A stretch of 64,000 nt of DNA from Echinicola arenosa (GTDB lineage Bacteria; Bacteroidota; Bacteroidia; Cytophagales; Cyclobacteriaceae). The stretch covers positions 558,001-622,000 of the forward strand of contig NZ_JACYTQ010000003.1 of assembly GCF_014841125.1 (NCBI RefSeq), given 5' to 3'. How positions within the stretch are numbered: the first letter of the stretch is position 1; the number at the start of each line of letters is the position of its first letter. The notes under the pieces were generated by a model. That model was not told the origin of the DNA. It made no database searches and worked only from the letters and a program-made list of their open reading frames with translations. Position numbers and translations under genes: made by a program. Positions 1 through 10,446 of the stretch are shown here, piece after piece.

Positions 1-2729
1 TCGTTACCATATTGGTTGAAGTCGATCCGCATTTTAGGATAAACTTTATCAAAATACGAGATAGCTTTTGACAGTCCTCCTGTTTCCAAAACAACATTTT
101 CAGTTACTATGTCAGAATAAGCTTGGTACAGTTTTTCCTTTGTTTTCATACCCCTGATAAATTCCTCTGCACCTATTACCTTTTCGATCTTCTTGTTTTC
201 CACCCAATCGTAGTACTGTGCTACTTTTGCACCCTCCCAAGCTAAATATTTATTGACAAGTTCATGCTTTGCATACTTGAGAAGTATTTCATTTTCCTTG
301 TTATAGCTAATAGAGAAAAAAATAAAAGTGGGAACTACTGAAATCAATGTCAACAATGAAAAGACAAATATCTTATATGACATATAAGTCTTCCATTTTT
401 CTCCGGACTTCACTTCTTTATGGCTATGTGTATCCTTTAAGACATAATCCAACAAGAAATAAATTATATAGGCCACGATGGCCATAAATATTACATCTGT
501 AACTACAGATACTGCAGAAATTTGAAGATTTCTATACAAGTGAATAGAACTAAATATAAAGCATAGACCTACGATAATGAATAAAATCCTCAGAGAAACC
601 GTATTTTCTCCCTTATGAAATAATGTGTAGAGTTTCTTACTATTGGGCAATCTTTTGGATAAAACAATATAATTGATGGCCATCCATATCGCTCCGATCA
701 TAAGGGTCTTCTGAATCAACATATCGGGATAGTTTGAAAACTTTCCCCAACATATAAGAATATACAGGACTCCCAATGCATTGATATATCCCAATACCAT
801 ATAGGCTACTTTAAACTCATTTAAAGGATAGGTGTATGGTCGAAGCCAATTAAAAATAAATATCTTTTGCCTCAGTTTATTGGCTTTAACTGAGAATAAA
901 TACATCAATGCATAAAACAGGAAAAGCAAAGTCAAATATCCCAATTGCATCTCTAATGTAAGGTTTATGGCAATAGCATTAGGGGAATTGATATATTGCT
1001 GATCAGCAAAGGTGGCCAAATAATAACCATCCACAAATTCCAGCTTGTTCACTGACATATAATGCGGCTTATTCATATAATTGACCGATTCAAAAACCGA
1101 AGTGCCACTTTTCATATAAGGCTGAAACTTTTCTCCTGTTTCCTCCAAAAAATTTTCGTTTAGGTTTCTCACCTTTTCAGAGTGAAACAAGGTTTTACCT
1201 GTTTCGTCAAACAGACAAAAGCCATATCCCTTATCCAATATAGGGTCAATTAATGATGATAAAGAAAAGCTGCAGGCCAAGGCTTTTAGGTATGGGTGTC
1301 CTGTGGGTATGCCAATGCCAATCTCATAATTCCCGTCACTCACCGACCTTATGGACTCAAAATAAATAGGTACTTTGTCAATTTTTTTACTTTCACCATT
1401 GATATTTTTCATCACATAGTTTCTGTGACTAAGGTCTGATAACTGTTTGGGTTTATTTTCGCTGGAAATATAAATCTTAACCTTTCCTGCTGAATCGGTC
1501 CAAAAAATCGAGTTAAAGTAGCCAAAAGTATCAACCAATTTATCCAAGTCAACTGGATTTTCAGATGGTAAGGCGTTTTTAAAATCCTTTCCCCTTACAT
1601 TATGAAATGCAGCATAATATGGCCCATTAGCTGATTTCATACCAGTCTCATCTGGTAGGCTATAGAAAAATCCTGAAACCGATTTTAACTGGTTGATCAT
1701 CGGATCAAACTCATATTTGCTACCATTTTTCCATTCTTTTTCATTATTAAGTAGTTTTTGGTAGTCCAATTCAGAAGTATCCGGCAGTTGATCTTTGATG
1801 ATGTTCAGCAACGCAATAACATTCCGAAATTCTGTTTGAAGATTATTACTTAAGGTACTGTTTAATACCTCTAAATTCACTTTTGTATCATGCCTCGATT
1901 GTATCAATTGGGTGGTAAAAAACATGAAAAGCAGGATAATTACAGCCGGAAGAATGGTTATGGATGCTCCTGTAAAGAAGACGTCTTTGATATACAACCT
2001 TTCTACATTGCTCATGATGAACAACTTAATAATCGGTAAGGCCAACACTATAAGAATAACCAATATAATTGCAAAAGATATAAAGAATACGGAGACCTCT
2101 CGCTTTTCGTCATTAAACCGATCCGCATCAATAAACCCACATACATATATCATGCTTTCTTCATCATTGATATGAAGGCTGTTAAAGGTTGTGTAGCTGG
2201 CATAGCCTAAGTCGAGCTCGAATATATTCTTGGTCTGAAAAACATTGACAATACTGTCCTTTGAGTAATAAAGGCTTCCAATGTCCTTGTTACTGTACAA
2301 TGTGATAAGGTCTTGCTTTTCCCCCAGCTTGATTTTAATAATACTTACAAAGTCAAAAACATCCTTTCTGTATACCAAAGGATTATCAAATATTTCATCA
2401 TACTTTTCGCTGGCAACTGTAACAGTATCATTTTGTTTAGCCTCGCCCTTGATAGTAATATCCCTTATTTGTTTATAAAGAATTTGATGATCCTTATATT
2501 CAAAGAAAATTTCACCTCTATTCTTCAATGAATCACTATTACTGATGATCTTCCTATTATTTTCCAGCAGGTTTTCAATATTGTGGTTGATATTATTGAG
2601 CACCCTTTGATTATTGGAAATCAGGGTTTTTTCATTGCTTTTTACATACACAAAAAAATAGAACATAAAGGAAAGCGCAATCAGCACCATGGTTGTCAAA
2701 ATGACAACCCCTTTCTTGGAGACATGCAT
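1..2729 (-). CDS. Large multi-pass membrane sensor-like protein, C-terminus cut by window edge
   Basis: Reading the minus strand from the ATG at 2729 gives about 909 codons with no stop up to the left edge, so the C-terminal part is missing. What can be seen is one N-terminal membrane segment (about residues 5-25), an extracytoplasmic stretch, two close membrane segments (about 210-236 and 249-275), a second large soluble region (about 280-585), then about six more membrane segments between about 590 and 808 and a further soluble tail. The second soluble region, around residues 400-500, has the feel of a Cache/PAS-like extracytoplasmic sensor. I do not recognise a specific family. Large sensor kinases of Bacteroidota often start this way, so a kinase, cyclase or other output domain could lie outside the window; that is inference. 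Codon use resembles the neighbours. Confidence 0.8.
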   Translation of the reverse strand, partial: MHVSKKGVVILTTMVLIALSFMFYFFVYVKSNEKTLISNNQRVLNNINHNIENLLENNRKIISNSDSLKNRGEIFFEYKDHQILYKQIRDITIKGEAKQNDTVTVASEKYDEIFDNPLVYRKDVFDFVSIIKIKLGEKQDLITLYSNKDIGSLYYSKDSIVNVFQTKNIFELDLGYASYTTFNSLHINDEESMIYVCGFIDADRFNDEKREVSVFFISFAIILVILIVLALPIIKLFIMSNVERLYIKDVFFTGASITILPAVIILLFMFFTTQLIQSRHDTKVNLEVLNSTLSNNLQTEFRNVIALLNIIKDQLPDTSELDYQKLLNNEKEWKNGSKYEFDPMINQLKSVSGFFYSLPDETGMKSANGPYYAAFHNVRGKDFKNALPSENPVDLDKLVDTFGYFNSIFWTDSAGKVKIYISSENKPKQLSDLSHRNYVMKNINGESKKIDKVPIYFESIRSVSDGNYEIGIGIPTGHPYLKALACSFSLSSLIDPILDKGYGFCLFDETGKTLFHSEKVRNLNENFLEETGEKFQPYMKSGTSVFESVNYMNKPHYMSVNKLEFVDGYYLATFADQQYINSPNAIAINLTLEMQLGYLTLLFLFYALMYLFSVKANKLRQKIFIFNWLRPYTYPLNEFKVAYMVLGYINALGVLYILICWGKFSNYPDMLIQKTLMIGAIWMAINYIVLSKRLPNSKKLYTLFHKGENTVSLRILFIIVGLCFIFSSIHLYRNLQISAVSVVTDVIFMAIVAYIIYFLLDYVLKDTHSHKEVKSGEKWKTYMSYKIFVFSLLTLISVVPTFIFFSISYNKENEILLKYAKHELVNKYLAWEGAKVAQYYDWVENKKIEKVIGAEEFIRGMKTKEKLYQAYSDIVTENVVLETGGLSKAISYFDKVYPKMRIDFNQYGN

Positions 2730-3047
2730 AAGTCAAAATTTATATTATAACTAGCGATGTGTGGTTCTTAGAATCAATCCTATGCAGCTGGATCTTTCTA
2801 TCATGAAGACCATCCAGACTTGGTGAGGGCTGGACGACTTACCTTTTTCCAGAAATGTGGCAGTTTGGATTCTCCTGATCAAAAACTTCAATAGTTTATA
2901 TACTCGCAGCTATTGCCTTAAGTACTTTGGGGAGAAAAATAATCTAAGCGTAAGAAATGGTAATGTATTACAATTTATTCTATTTGTTATAAATTTAACT
3001 GGTTTTTAGTGATTTTTCAATACCCAATACACGGTATTCTCAAGTAA
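2730..3047. other. Intergenic region without recognisable gene
   Basis: About 320 bases between the start of the membrane sensor gene and the stop of the small unknown gene, both on the minus strand. It should hold the promoter of the sensor gene, but no good TAnnTTTG element was found. A short hairpin-like pair (TCCAG/CTGGA) near 2818-2839 is too weak to call. No ORF of merit is present. Confidence 0.5.
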
Positions 3048-3536
3048 TTATTGATTGATGTTATGAGCCAATTCTGCAAAAAGTTCCTGATAGTCATACT
3101 GCAAGTCTTCATGTAAACCTCCTATCAGTTTTTCAATCTTATTTAATTGCATGACATAAAGATTATTGATCACAGGATGATTAAAGGATAAAAAATCATG
3201 ATCACTTAACTCTCGGCAAAAAAAGGCAATCAGCTCAATCTGAATGGTTTTGTCCTTGGTAAACTTTAAGTATTTATTCAGCTTTCTCCTAATGGCTTGG
3301 GCTGATTTTTTGGCAAAATGAGCGTGGTCCAAATTGGCATTTTCAAATGCTTTCTGAAGCTCTTCTTCTACCATTTCCTGAAAGAAACTCGGGTTCTCCC
3401 GTCCATAAACTTTAAAAAATAGAAATTGCTTATTGTCTGTAGTGAACTTCGCTGTTTCCATTAACAGGCCAATCAATTCTTCTTCAGGCAAATGGGAAAG
3501 CTCTTTTTTAATCTGGGCAAGGCTTGGAAGTTTCAT
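3048..3536 (-). CDS. Small unknown protein, possibly DUF6155-like
   Basis: A 162-residue soluble, helix-rich, strongly charged protein with no signal peptide or membrane segment. The N-terminus (MKLPSLAQIKKELSHLPEEE) resembles the start of DUF6155-type proteins of unknown function, but I cannot confirm this by eye. It sits alone, divergent from the alpha-2-macroglobulin gene, with about 160 bases between the two starts. The ATG at 3536 is the only sensible start. No catalytic or binding residues are recognisable, so no function is proposed. Confidence 0.75.
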   Translation of the reverse strand: MKLPSLAQIKKELSHLPEEELIGLLMETAKFTTDNKQFLFFKVYGRENPSFFQEMVEEELQKAFENANLDHAHFAKKSAQAIRRKLNKYLKFTKDKTIQIELIAFFCRELSDHDFLSFNHPVINNLYVMQLNKIEKLIGGLHEDLQYDYQELFAELAHNINQ

Positions 3537-3694
3537 AGATTCCCAAAAATATCAAAGATTAACTTTTGGTCAACACAATTTACCCAACTTTCTGTAGAAT
3601 ATCTCCGTAACATTAAATTATTAGTTTAGCAGCACGCGCTATTCTGCTTCTGAAAAAAACATTGACTTTTACAAACCCATCAAAAATTACTTTT

Positions 3695-6600
3695 ATGCCA
3701 AAATTCTTATTGTTATGCTGTTTAAGCATTTTAGCCCTTCCTGTATTTTCACAATCCGACTATCAAAGTCAATGGGATCGGGTAGAAAAGTTAGAGATTA
3801 AAAATTTACCCAAGTCCGCCCTTCAGCTTACCGATTCTATTTATACCGTGGCCAAAGAAGAAGGCAATTCCCCTCAGTGGATCAAGGCCCTTATTTACAA
3901 ATCCAAGTTTGCCAGAACTCTGGAAGAAGAGGCTCAAATGAGTATTATCCAGCAGTTTCAACAGGAAATCAAAACTGCCCAAGCACCAGAAAAGAATATC
4001 CTAGAGAGTATGCTGGCCCAATTTTATCATGCCTATTTCCAGCAAAACAGGTGGAGGTTTTATAATAGGAGTAATACAGCAAGCATCGTAGACAGTACCG
4101 ATTTCCGTACCTGGGATTTAAAGAACCTTTATAGTATTATCCATAAACATTTCCAGTATTCACTGCAGGACGCCAAGCTTCTGCAAAATACAGCTTTAGA
4201 AGAATTTTCCGCTATTCTAAACAAGGAAGAGCAAACTATTCCTCTCAGACCTAGTCTATTTGACTTCTTAGCCCATAAGGCCATTGATTTTTATCAAAAT
4301 GATGAAAGTAGCATTAACCAGCCTGTGGCACCATTTAAGATTGATAAACCTGTCTTTTTTGAAAAAGAGAACTATCTCCCACCTTATGAATCGAACAGCT
4401 TCTCTCCTACTTATGAAACCCTTATAATATACCACGACCTTATCCAATTTCATTCTAAAAACTCCATGCCAGATGCCAAGGTGATGGCAGAATTGGACCG
4501 TCTGGCATTCATAGCCGAGTCATATGTGGGAATAGATGGCTCAACCCACCATGAAAAAGCCCTCAAAAGCTTATTGGATAAGTACAAAGGCCAAGAAATC
4601 AGTGCCATGGTCACCTATCATTTAGCTAAACTTTATCATCAACTTGGGCAGGAATACGAAGCAGGAGAAGACATTACCCATCAAAATAAAAAGAAAGCAG
4701 CTCATCAACTCTTGTCTGAATCACTGCATAAATATCCAAATAGCGTTGCTTCAGGTATTATTCATGAATTAAAATCGATCATAGAGCAGCAGACTTTGGA
4801 AATAAAGATGGAGAAATACTTACCATCTAATCAACTTGGGCGCATCATGGCTGAGTACAAGAATATGGATAGTTTAGATTTTAAACTTTATCCATTGAGT
4901 ATTGATCAAGTAAAGGACTATGGTCAAAAGTATTCTAATGAGCTCAAAGAAAGTTTCATTGAAAATCTCGAGCTGACCAAAAGCTGGAAAAGTAATTTGA
5001 TCAATGAAGGAGATTTTCAGGTACACGGAATGGAAAGTCTCTTCCCTGCAATGCCAAAAGGCGCCTATCTGATCACTGTGCAAGGCCGATCAGCAGTTCC
5101 AAACGACAACGAAATTCACAAGTCTTATGGTATTGTCCAAGTAAGTGACCTGGCACTCATTCAACAAAAAGTAGGCAATCTGTTTCGCATGCAAATTATT
5201 GACAGAAAAAATGGAGTCCCTATTTCCAAAGCCAAAATCAGCTTAAATGGTTATAAGCAAGGAAACTATACTGCTATCAAGGATGGATTAGTCACTGATC
5301 AAAATGGCTTTGCTGAGGTGAGGTTTAAAGAGAATTATTATAATATCAGCGCCACTGTAGAAAAAGGCAAAGACCAGGCTTTATTCGGCGATTTACACTA
5401 TTATCAACGTTATTCCGAACAGGAAACAGGTACTACCATCAAATCCCAACTTTTCACTGACCGAAGCATTTACAGGCCTGGACAAACGGTTTATTTTAAA
5501 GGCATTCTTTTCACCCACCAACAGCAAGGCAGTGAAGTGATGGAAAAAGAACCTGTGGAAGTTACACTCTATGATGTTAATGATGAGGAAGTGTCCACTC
5601 TTTCTCTTTGGACCAATGAGTTTGGTTCTTTCAATGGGGAATTTTTATTGCCTTCAAGCGGCCTGACAGGAAAATACTATCTGGAAGTAAGTGAAGATTT
5701 TGATGAGGAAAGCAGTGCTCAATTTAATGAATATGACTTTATCGATAACGAGCATTATATCTCGGTGGAGGAATACAAACGTCCTACTTTTGAAGCCAGC
5801 TTTGACCCAATAAAAGAAGAATATCAGGTCAATGACAGTATAAAATTGAAAGGAACAGCCAAGGCTTTTTCAGGAAGCAAGCTCACCGATGCCAAGGTAG
5901 TTTATCGGGTATATCGCAAGGTGGAAATGCCTTATTGGTATTCTTTCAGAAGCAGTTTTCCAAGAGGCCAATCCCAGGAAATTGCCCATGGGGAGTTGCA
6001 AACTGATCAAGACGGAACGTTTACCATTCCGTTCAAAGCTATTCCTGATCTTAGTGTGGACAAGGAACAGCAGCCGGTTTTCCACTATGAAGTGACAGTT
6101 GAGGTAACGGATATCACAGGAGAAACCAGAAGCTCCCAGACCACGGTCAATGTGGGGTACCATGCCCTAGTACTGAATTTGAAAACTCAAACTAGCTGGA
6201 CAAAACAGCAAGACAGCCTTTTCCTGCAAGTCAGCAGCACCAACCTCAACGGAGAATTTATACCTACAAAAGGCAAACTAAAAATCTTTAAACTCCAAGC
6301 TCCTGACCGGGTTTTAAGGGAAAATCCTTGGAGCGCTCCTGATTATAAACGTTGGAATAAAGAAGAGTTTAAAACCCTTTTCCCCCATGATCCTTATGAT
6401 CAAGAATCCACGGTGGAGAATTGGGACAAAGGGGAAATGGTCTGGGAAACAGAATTTGATACAGAAAATTCAAAATCCATCTATTTTTCTGATTTCAAAG
6501 ATTGGTCAAACGGGCAATACCTTGTGGAGGTAGAAGCACTTGATAAATATGGACAGCAAGTGAAAAGCAAGGAATTCCTTAAACTATTAGATATAAAGGC

Positions 6601-9600
6601 TAAAAAAGTTGCCGAAAATCAACTGTTGGACATCAGCTTGGACAAAAAACAGTATCTACCCGGTGATAGGGCAAGATTACAAATAGGTACCGCTGCCAAA
6701 GACCTGACTTTGGCCATTGTGGTCGAGAAAGATGGAACAATCCAGAGCACTCGATTGATTCAACTGGATGCTAACTATAAGTATTTGGTCATACCAGTGG
6801 AAGCATCCGATTGGGGAGGGTTTGTCATCCACTACAGTCTGGTCTTCGCCAATTCTGCCAAAATCGGTCAGTTAAAAGTTAATGTTCCTTACCCTAAACG
6901 TGAACTGGAAATCGAAACGATTAGCTTCAGGGATAAAATACAACCAGGATCCCAACAATCTTGGACCTTTAAAATCAAAGGTCCTCAAAAAGATAAGGTT
7001 GCGGCTGAGATGTTGGCCAGTATGTATGATGCCTCTTTGGATCAATTTGAACCACACCGTTGGAGTTTTAATCCAACCCATAATAAGACCTATTACAGTC
7101 AATTATCCATTGGCACAGGTTCAAGTTTCGATTTGGCCTATTTTGAAAGAGATTACTTTTATCAGAACACTTCCCTCGCCAAGCTAAATTTTACCGATTT
7201 TGACTGGTTCGGTTTTGACTTCACCAATACCTATGCTAATAATGCCTACCTGAGTCGACTGAGGGAAAAGTGGATGCCCATAAAACCTGAAATCAATACT
7301 TCATTTGATCCAAGTCTAGAAAAAGGCATGGTAAAAGGTCGGGTGACAGATATGGAAGGCAATCCATTGCCGGGAGTTTCCATCATCCGGACTCCGGACA
7401 AAACCGGAACAGTAACCGATATTGAAGGTAACTATGTTTTGAAAGCAAAAAGTGGGCATCAATTGCAGTTTAGCTATATAGGGTATATTAGCACAAAAAC
7501 TTTGGTTACTGGAAAAGTCAATGTAATCAAGGTGAAACTAGCAGGGGATATCAGCAATTTGGATGAAATAGTAGTAGTTGGCTATGCAGCCCAGAGAAAG
7601 CAATCCATAACAGGGGCTGTAGTTAAGGTGGCTGATGATGTAGCACTTGAAGAAGTACTTGAAATACCAGAAACTGAACAACCTGGTGTGGCTATTCGAG
7701 GAAATGGCTCCAATACAGAAGGAGTTATTTACATTATCGATGGCAAAGTAGCCAGCTCCTACACTGGATTTGAAAAGGATATCATTTCCATGAATGTTTT
7801 GAAGGGTGATGAAGCAGTGGTCATTTATGGAGAAAAGGCTGCCAATGGCGCCATTGTGATCACCACACATGCCGGACAAGCTGAACTGGAAAAACAGCTC
7901 AATCAGGTCAAGGCCAGAACCGATCTCCGGGAAACAGCTCTCTTCTATCCTACACTGCATACGGACGAGGAAGGAAATATCAGTTTTTCCTTTACCGCTC
8001 CAGAGTCCCTTACCCGTTGGAAACTTCAGTTATTAGGCCATACCAAAAACCTTGATGTGGTTTACAAATCCTTGGAGACCCTCACCCAAAAAGAGCTAAT
8101 GGTGGTTCCTAATGTGCCAAGATTCTTAAGGGAAGGCGATCAGATTCGAATCTCTGGAAAGATTTCCAATCTCACCGATCAAACGCTTATCGGTAAAGTA
8201 AAACTGGAGCTAATAGATCCTATTACCGGTGAGAATATGGATACTCAACTTGGAAACAAGCTAGCAAGCCAAGATTTTCAAGTCATGGGCAGAGGCAATA
8301 CTGCTATCCATTGGAACATCAGCATCCCTGAGGGCATTCAGGCAGTTCAATACAAAATGGTGGCAGCCGCGGGCGACTTTACTGACGGAGAACAAAATGC
8401 CCTGCCGGTTCTTTCCAATCGCATGTTGGTGACCGAGACCATGCCCATGTGGATCAGTCATACTGGAGAGAAGGCTTTTAAAATGGAGGCTTTGACCGAT
8501 ATGCAATCCAATACTCTTCGGCACCATAACCTGGCCTTGGAGGTCACCTCCAACCCTACTTGGTATGCGGTTCAAGCCTTGCCTTATTTGATGGAATATC
8601 CTTATGAATGCTCTGAACAAACCTATTCCAGATTCTTTGCCAATGCAGTAGCCAAACATATTGTGGACAATCAGCCCAGGATAAAGGCCGTGTTCGAACA
8701 ATGGAAAACTCAGAATGCTGATGCCTTGCTAAGCAACTTGGAAAAGAATCAGGAGCTTAAGTCACTGATCATCCAGGAAACCCCTTGGCTAAGGGATGCC
8801 CAGTCTGAATCGGAGCAAAAGCAAAGAATCGCTCTACTATTTGACTTGAACAAAATGAATTATGAACTGTCGAAAAACATTAATAAACTGCAGGATATAC
8901 AGTTCGGAATGGGCAGTTTTCCATGGTTTAAAGGTAGTCAACATGCGAATCGACGCATCACACAATACATTATTACTGGACTTACCGAAATGAGAAGCAT
9001 GGGGATTCAAGCTGCTTTTGATCCTGCTGTGGAGGAAATATTGAAAAAGGGAAATGGCTATTTAGATCAGCAAATAAAAGAGGATTATAAGCAACTTCAA
9101 GCTGAAGCGGAGCGAATCAAAAAGAAAAGCAAAAATAAAGCTGAGGGCTCCAATGAAGCTCAAAGCTTCCTGAATAGAAAGCATATCCAATCCACCCAAG
9201 TTCAATACCTCTACTTAAGGTCCATGGATAAAGACAGGGTCTATCCTAAGGAACTAAAAGAAGCTATTAACTATTATCAAGCACAGGCAAAGCGCTATTG
9301 GGCAGAATTTAATTTACAGGACAAAGCCCATATGGTCTTGATCAGCCACCGACTTCATGCCAATGCCACTAAAGAGGCCATTATGAAATCCCTGGTAGAA
9401 AATAGCATTAGCAGTCCTGAATTGGGGATGTATTGGAAGGCCAATAAAGCAGGTTGGCTGTGGAGTGAGGCTCCCATAGAAACACAGTCCTTACTGATCA
9501 GGGCTTTTGCTGAAGTAGCTACAGATTATGAACAGAGCGATAAGCAACAGGAAATAATCAATCAGATGAAAATTTGGTTGCTGAAGCATAAGCAGACCAA

Positions 9601-10330
9601 TCGTTGGAGCACGACTAAAGCTACTGCTTCCGCGGTTCAAGCTTTGCTACTGGAAGGAACTGATTGGCTGAGTATCACCAAATCCGTCAATGTACGCGTT
9701 GGAACCGAAAACATCTATCCTGACCAAGATCCAAACATAGGAAAAGAGGCCGGTACAGGCTATTTCAAAAAGTCCTGGCATGCAAATGAAATCAAATCTG
9801 AAATGGGCAATATCACATTTAAAAAGGAAACCGCGGGTGTCACTTGGGGAGCGCTTTATTGGCAGTATTTTGAAGATCTGAACAAAATCAACAGCAGCAC
9901 CACTACTCCACTAAAGATCAAGAAAAAACTATTTGTAAAAACCCATACAGACAGCGGGGAAGTTTTTGAAGCAATTGATGATTCCAATCAAGTTCGTGTA
10001 GGAGATTTAATTAAAGTAAGAATAGAAATCAAGGTGGACAGGGATATGGATTTTGTACACCTGAAAGACATGCGGGCTGCAGGTTTCGAACCGATCAATG
10101 TACTCTCATCCTATAAATACCAAGATGGATTGGGCTATTATGAAAGCACCCGAGATGCCAGCACCAACTTCTTCTTTGAGCAACTGAACAAAGGTATCTA
10201 TGTCTTCGAATATGAACTTCGGGCCAATAATCCAGGTATTTTCTCCAATGGCATCAGTACCATTCAGTGTATGTACGCCCCAGAATTCAGCAGTCATTCG
10301 GAGGGCATAGAAGTGGAGATAATTGAGTAA
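3695..10330 (+). CDS. Alpha-2-macroglobulin-like protein with internal carboxypeptidase-regulatory and TonB-plug module
   Basis: A 2211-residue exported protein of the bacterial alpha-2-macroglobulin family, which traps proteases through a thioester-containing domain. The reading frame extends upstream to a TTG at 3662, but the ATG at 3695 gives a clean signal peptide (MPKFLLLCCLSILALPVFSQ) and is preferred. No lipobox is present. An MG2-like domain is near residue 587 (DRSIYRPGQTVYFKG), a bait-region-type domain is at about 1075-1200, and A2M core motifs follow from about 1420 (TAPESLTRWKLQLLGHT). The thioester motif CSEQ is at 1639-1642 (family pattern CxEQ), followed by a helical thioester domain and C-terminal beta domains. 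Unusually, about residues 1210-1394 form a carboxypeptidase-regulatory-like fold (GRVTDMEGNPLPGVSI) plus a SusC-type plug signature (LDEIVVVGYAAQRKQSITGA, ending NGAIVITT), inserted just before the A2M core. No penicillin-binding protein 1C gene is next to it, unlike in many Proteobacteria. Confidence 0.92.
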   Translation: MPKFLLLCCLSILALPVFSQSDYQSQWDRVEKLEIKNLPKSALQLTDSIYTVAKEEGNSPQWIKALIYKSKFARTLEEEAQMSIIQQFQQEIKTAQAPEKNILESMLAQFYHAYFQQNRWRFYNRSNTASIVDSTDFRTWDLKNLYSIIHKHFQYSLQDAKLLQNTALEEFSAILNKEEQTIPLRPSLFDFLAHKAIDFYQNDESSINQPVAPFKIDKPVFFEKENYLPPYESNSFSPTYETLIIYHDLIQFHSKNSMPDAKVMAELDRLAFIAESYVGIDGSTHHEKALKSLLDKYKGQEISAMVTYHLAKLYHQLGQEYEAGEDITHQNKKKAAHQLLSESLHKYPNSVASGIIHELKSIIEQQTLEIKMEKYLPSNQLGRIMAEYKNMDSLDFKLYPLSIDQVKDYGQKYSNELKESFIENLELTKSWKSNLINEGDFQVHGMESLFPAMPKGAYLITVQGRSAVPNDNEIHKSYGIVQVSDLALIQQKVGNLFRMQIIDRKNGVPISKAKISLNGYKQGNYTAIKDGLVTDQNGFAEVRFKENYYNISATVEKGKDQALFGDLHYYQRYSEQETGTTIKSQLFTDRSIYRPGQTVYFKGILFTHQQQGSEVMEKEPVEVTLYDVNDEEVSTLSLWTNEFGSFNGEFLLPSSGLTGKYYLEVSEDFDEESSAQFNEYDFIDNEHYISVEEYKRPTFEASFDPIKEEYQVNDSIKLKGTAKAFSGSKLTDAKVVYRVYRKVEMPYWYSFRSSFPRGQSQEIAHGELQTDQDGTFTIPFKAIPDLSVDKEQQPVFHYEVTVEVTDITGETRSSQTTVNVGYHALVLNLKTQTSWTKQQDSLFLQVSSTNLNGEFIPTKGKLKIFKLQAPDRVLRENPWSAPDYKRWNKEEFKTLFPHDPYDQESTVENWDKGEMVWETEFDTENSKSIYFSDFKDWSNGQYLVEVEALDKYGQQVKSKEFLKLLDIKAKKVAENQLLDISLDKKQYLPGDRARLQIGTAAKDLTLAIVVEKDGTIQSTRLIQLDANYKYLVIPVEASDWGGFVIHYSLVFANSAKIGQLKVNVPYPKRELEIETISFRDKIQPGSQQSWTFKIKGPQKDKVAAEMLASMYDASLDQFEPHRWSFNPTHNKTYYSQLSIGTGSSFDLAYFERDYFYQNTSLAKLNFTDFDWFGFDFTNTYANNAYLSRLREKWMPIKPEINTSFDPSLEKGMVKGRVTDMEGNPLPGVSIIRTPDKTGTVTDIEGNYVLKAKSGHQLQFSYIGYISTKTLVTGKVNVIKVKLAGDISNLDEIVVVGYAAQRKQSITGAVVKVADDVALEEVLEIPETEQPGVAIRGNGSNTEGVIYIIDGKVASSYTGFEKDIISMNVLKGDEAVVIYGEKAANGAIVITTHAGQAELEKQLNQVKARTDLRETALFYPTLHTDEEGNISFSFTAPESLTRWKLQLLGHTKNLDVVYKSLETLTQKELMVVPNVPRFLREGDQIRISGKISNLTDQTLIGKVKLELIDPITGENMDTQLGNKLASQDFQVMGRGNTAIHWNISIPEGIQAVQYKMVAAAGDFTDGEQNALPVLSNRMLVTETMPMWISHTGEKAFKMEALTDMQSNTLRHHNLALEVTSNPTWYAVQALPYLMEYPYECSEQTYSRFFANAVAKHIVDNQPRIKAVFEQWKTQNADALLSNLEKNQELKSLIIQETPWLRDAQSESEQKQRIALLFDLNKMNYELSKNINKLQDIQFGMGSFPWFKGSQHANRRITQYIITGLTEMRSMGIQAAFDPAVEEILKKGNGYLDQQIKEDYKQLQAEAERIKKKSKNKAEGSNEAQSFLNRKHIQSTQVQYLYLRSMDKDRVYPKELKEAINYYQAQAKRYWAEFNLQDKAHMVLISHRLHANATKEAIMKSLVENSISSPELGMYWKANKAGWLWSEAPIETQSLLIRAFAEVATDYEQSDKQQEIINQMKIWLLKHKQTNRWSTTKATASAVQALLLEGTDWLSITKSVNVRVGTENIYPDQDPNIGKEAGTGYFKKSWHANEIKSEMGNITFKKETAGVTWGALYWQYFEDLNKINSSTTTPLKIKKKLFVKTHTDSGEVFEAIDDSNQVRVGDLIKVRIEIKVDRDMDFVHLKDMRAAGFEPINVLSSYKYQDGLGYYESTRDASTNFFFEQLNKGIYVFEYELRANNPGIFSNGISTIQCMYAPEFSSHSEGIEVEIIE

Positions 10331-10356
10331 ATTTGTATATGGATTTAAAGCATTAT

Positions 10357-10394
10357 TAGGAAGGGAATAATTCTTAACCTATTTTCCCTTCCTA
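10357..10394 (+). terminator. Hairpin after the macroglobulin gene
   Basis: Eleven-base arms TAGGAAGGGAA (10357-10367) and TTCCCTTCCTA (10384-10394) with a 16-base loop, 27 bases after the stop codon. There is no T-tract, so this may be an mRNA-stabilising hairpin rather than an intrinsic terminator. Confidence 0.45.
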
Positions 10395-10446
10395 CTATAA
10401 TTAATTGTTATCCCAATCTCTTGTCTCCCATCCATAGTATAATCAA

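Noticed and set aside
7321-7876. Separate SusC/TonB receptor gene
   Set aside because: The plug signature is in frame inside the macroglobulin, with no stop, start or beta-barrel of its own.
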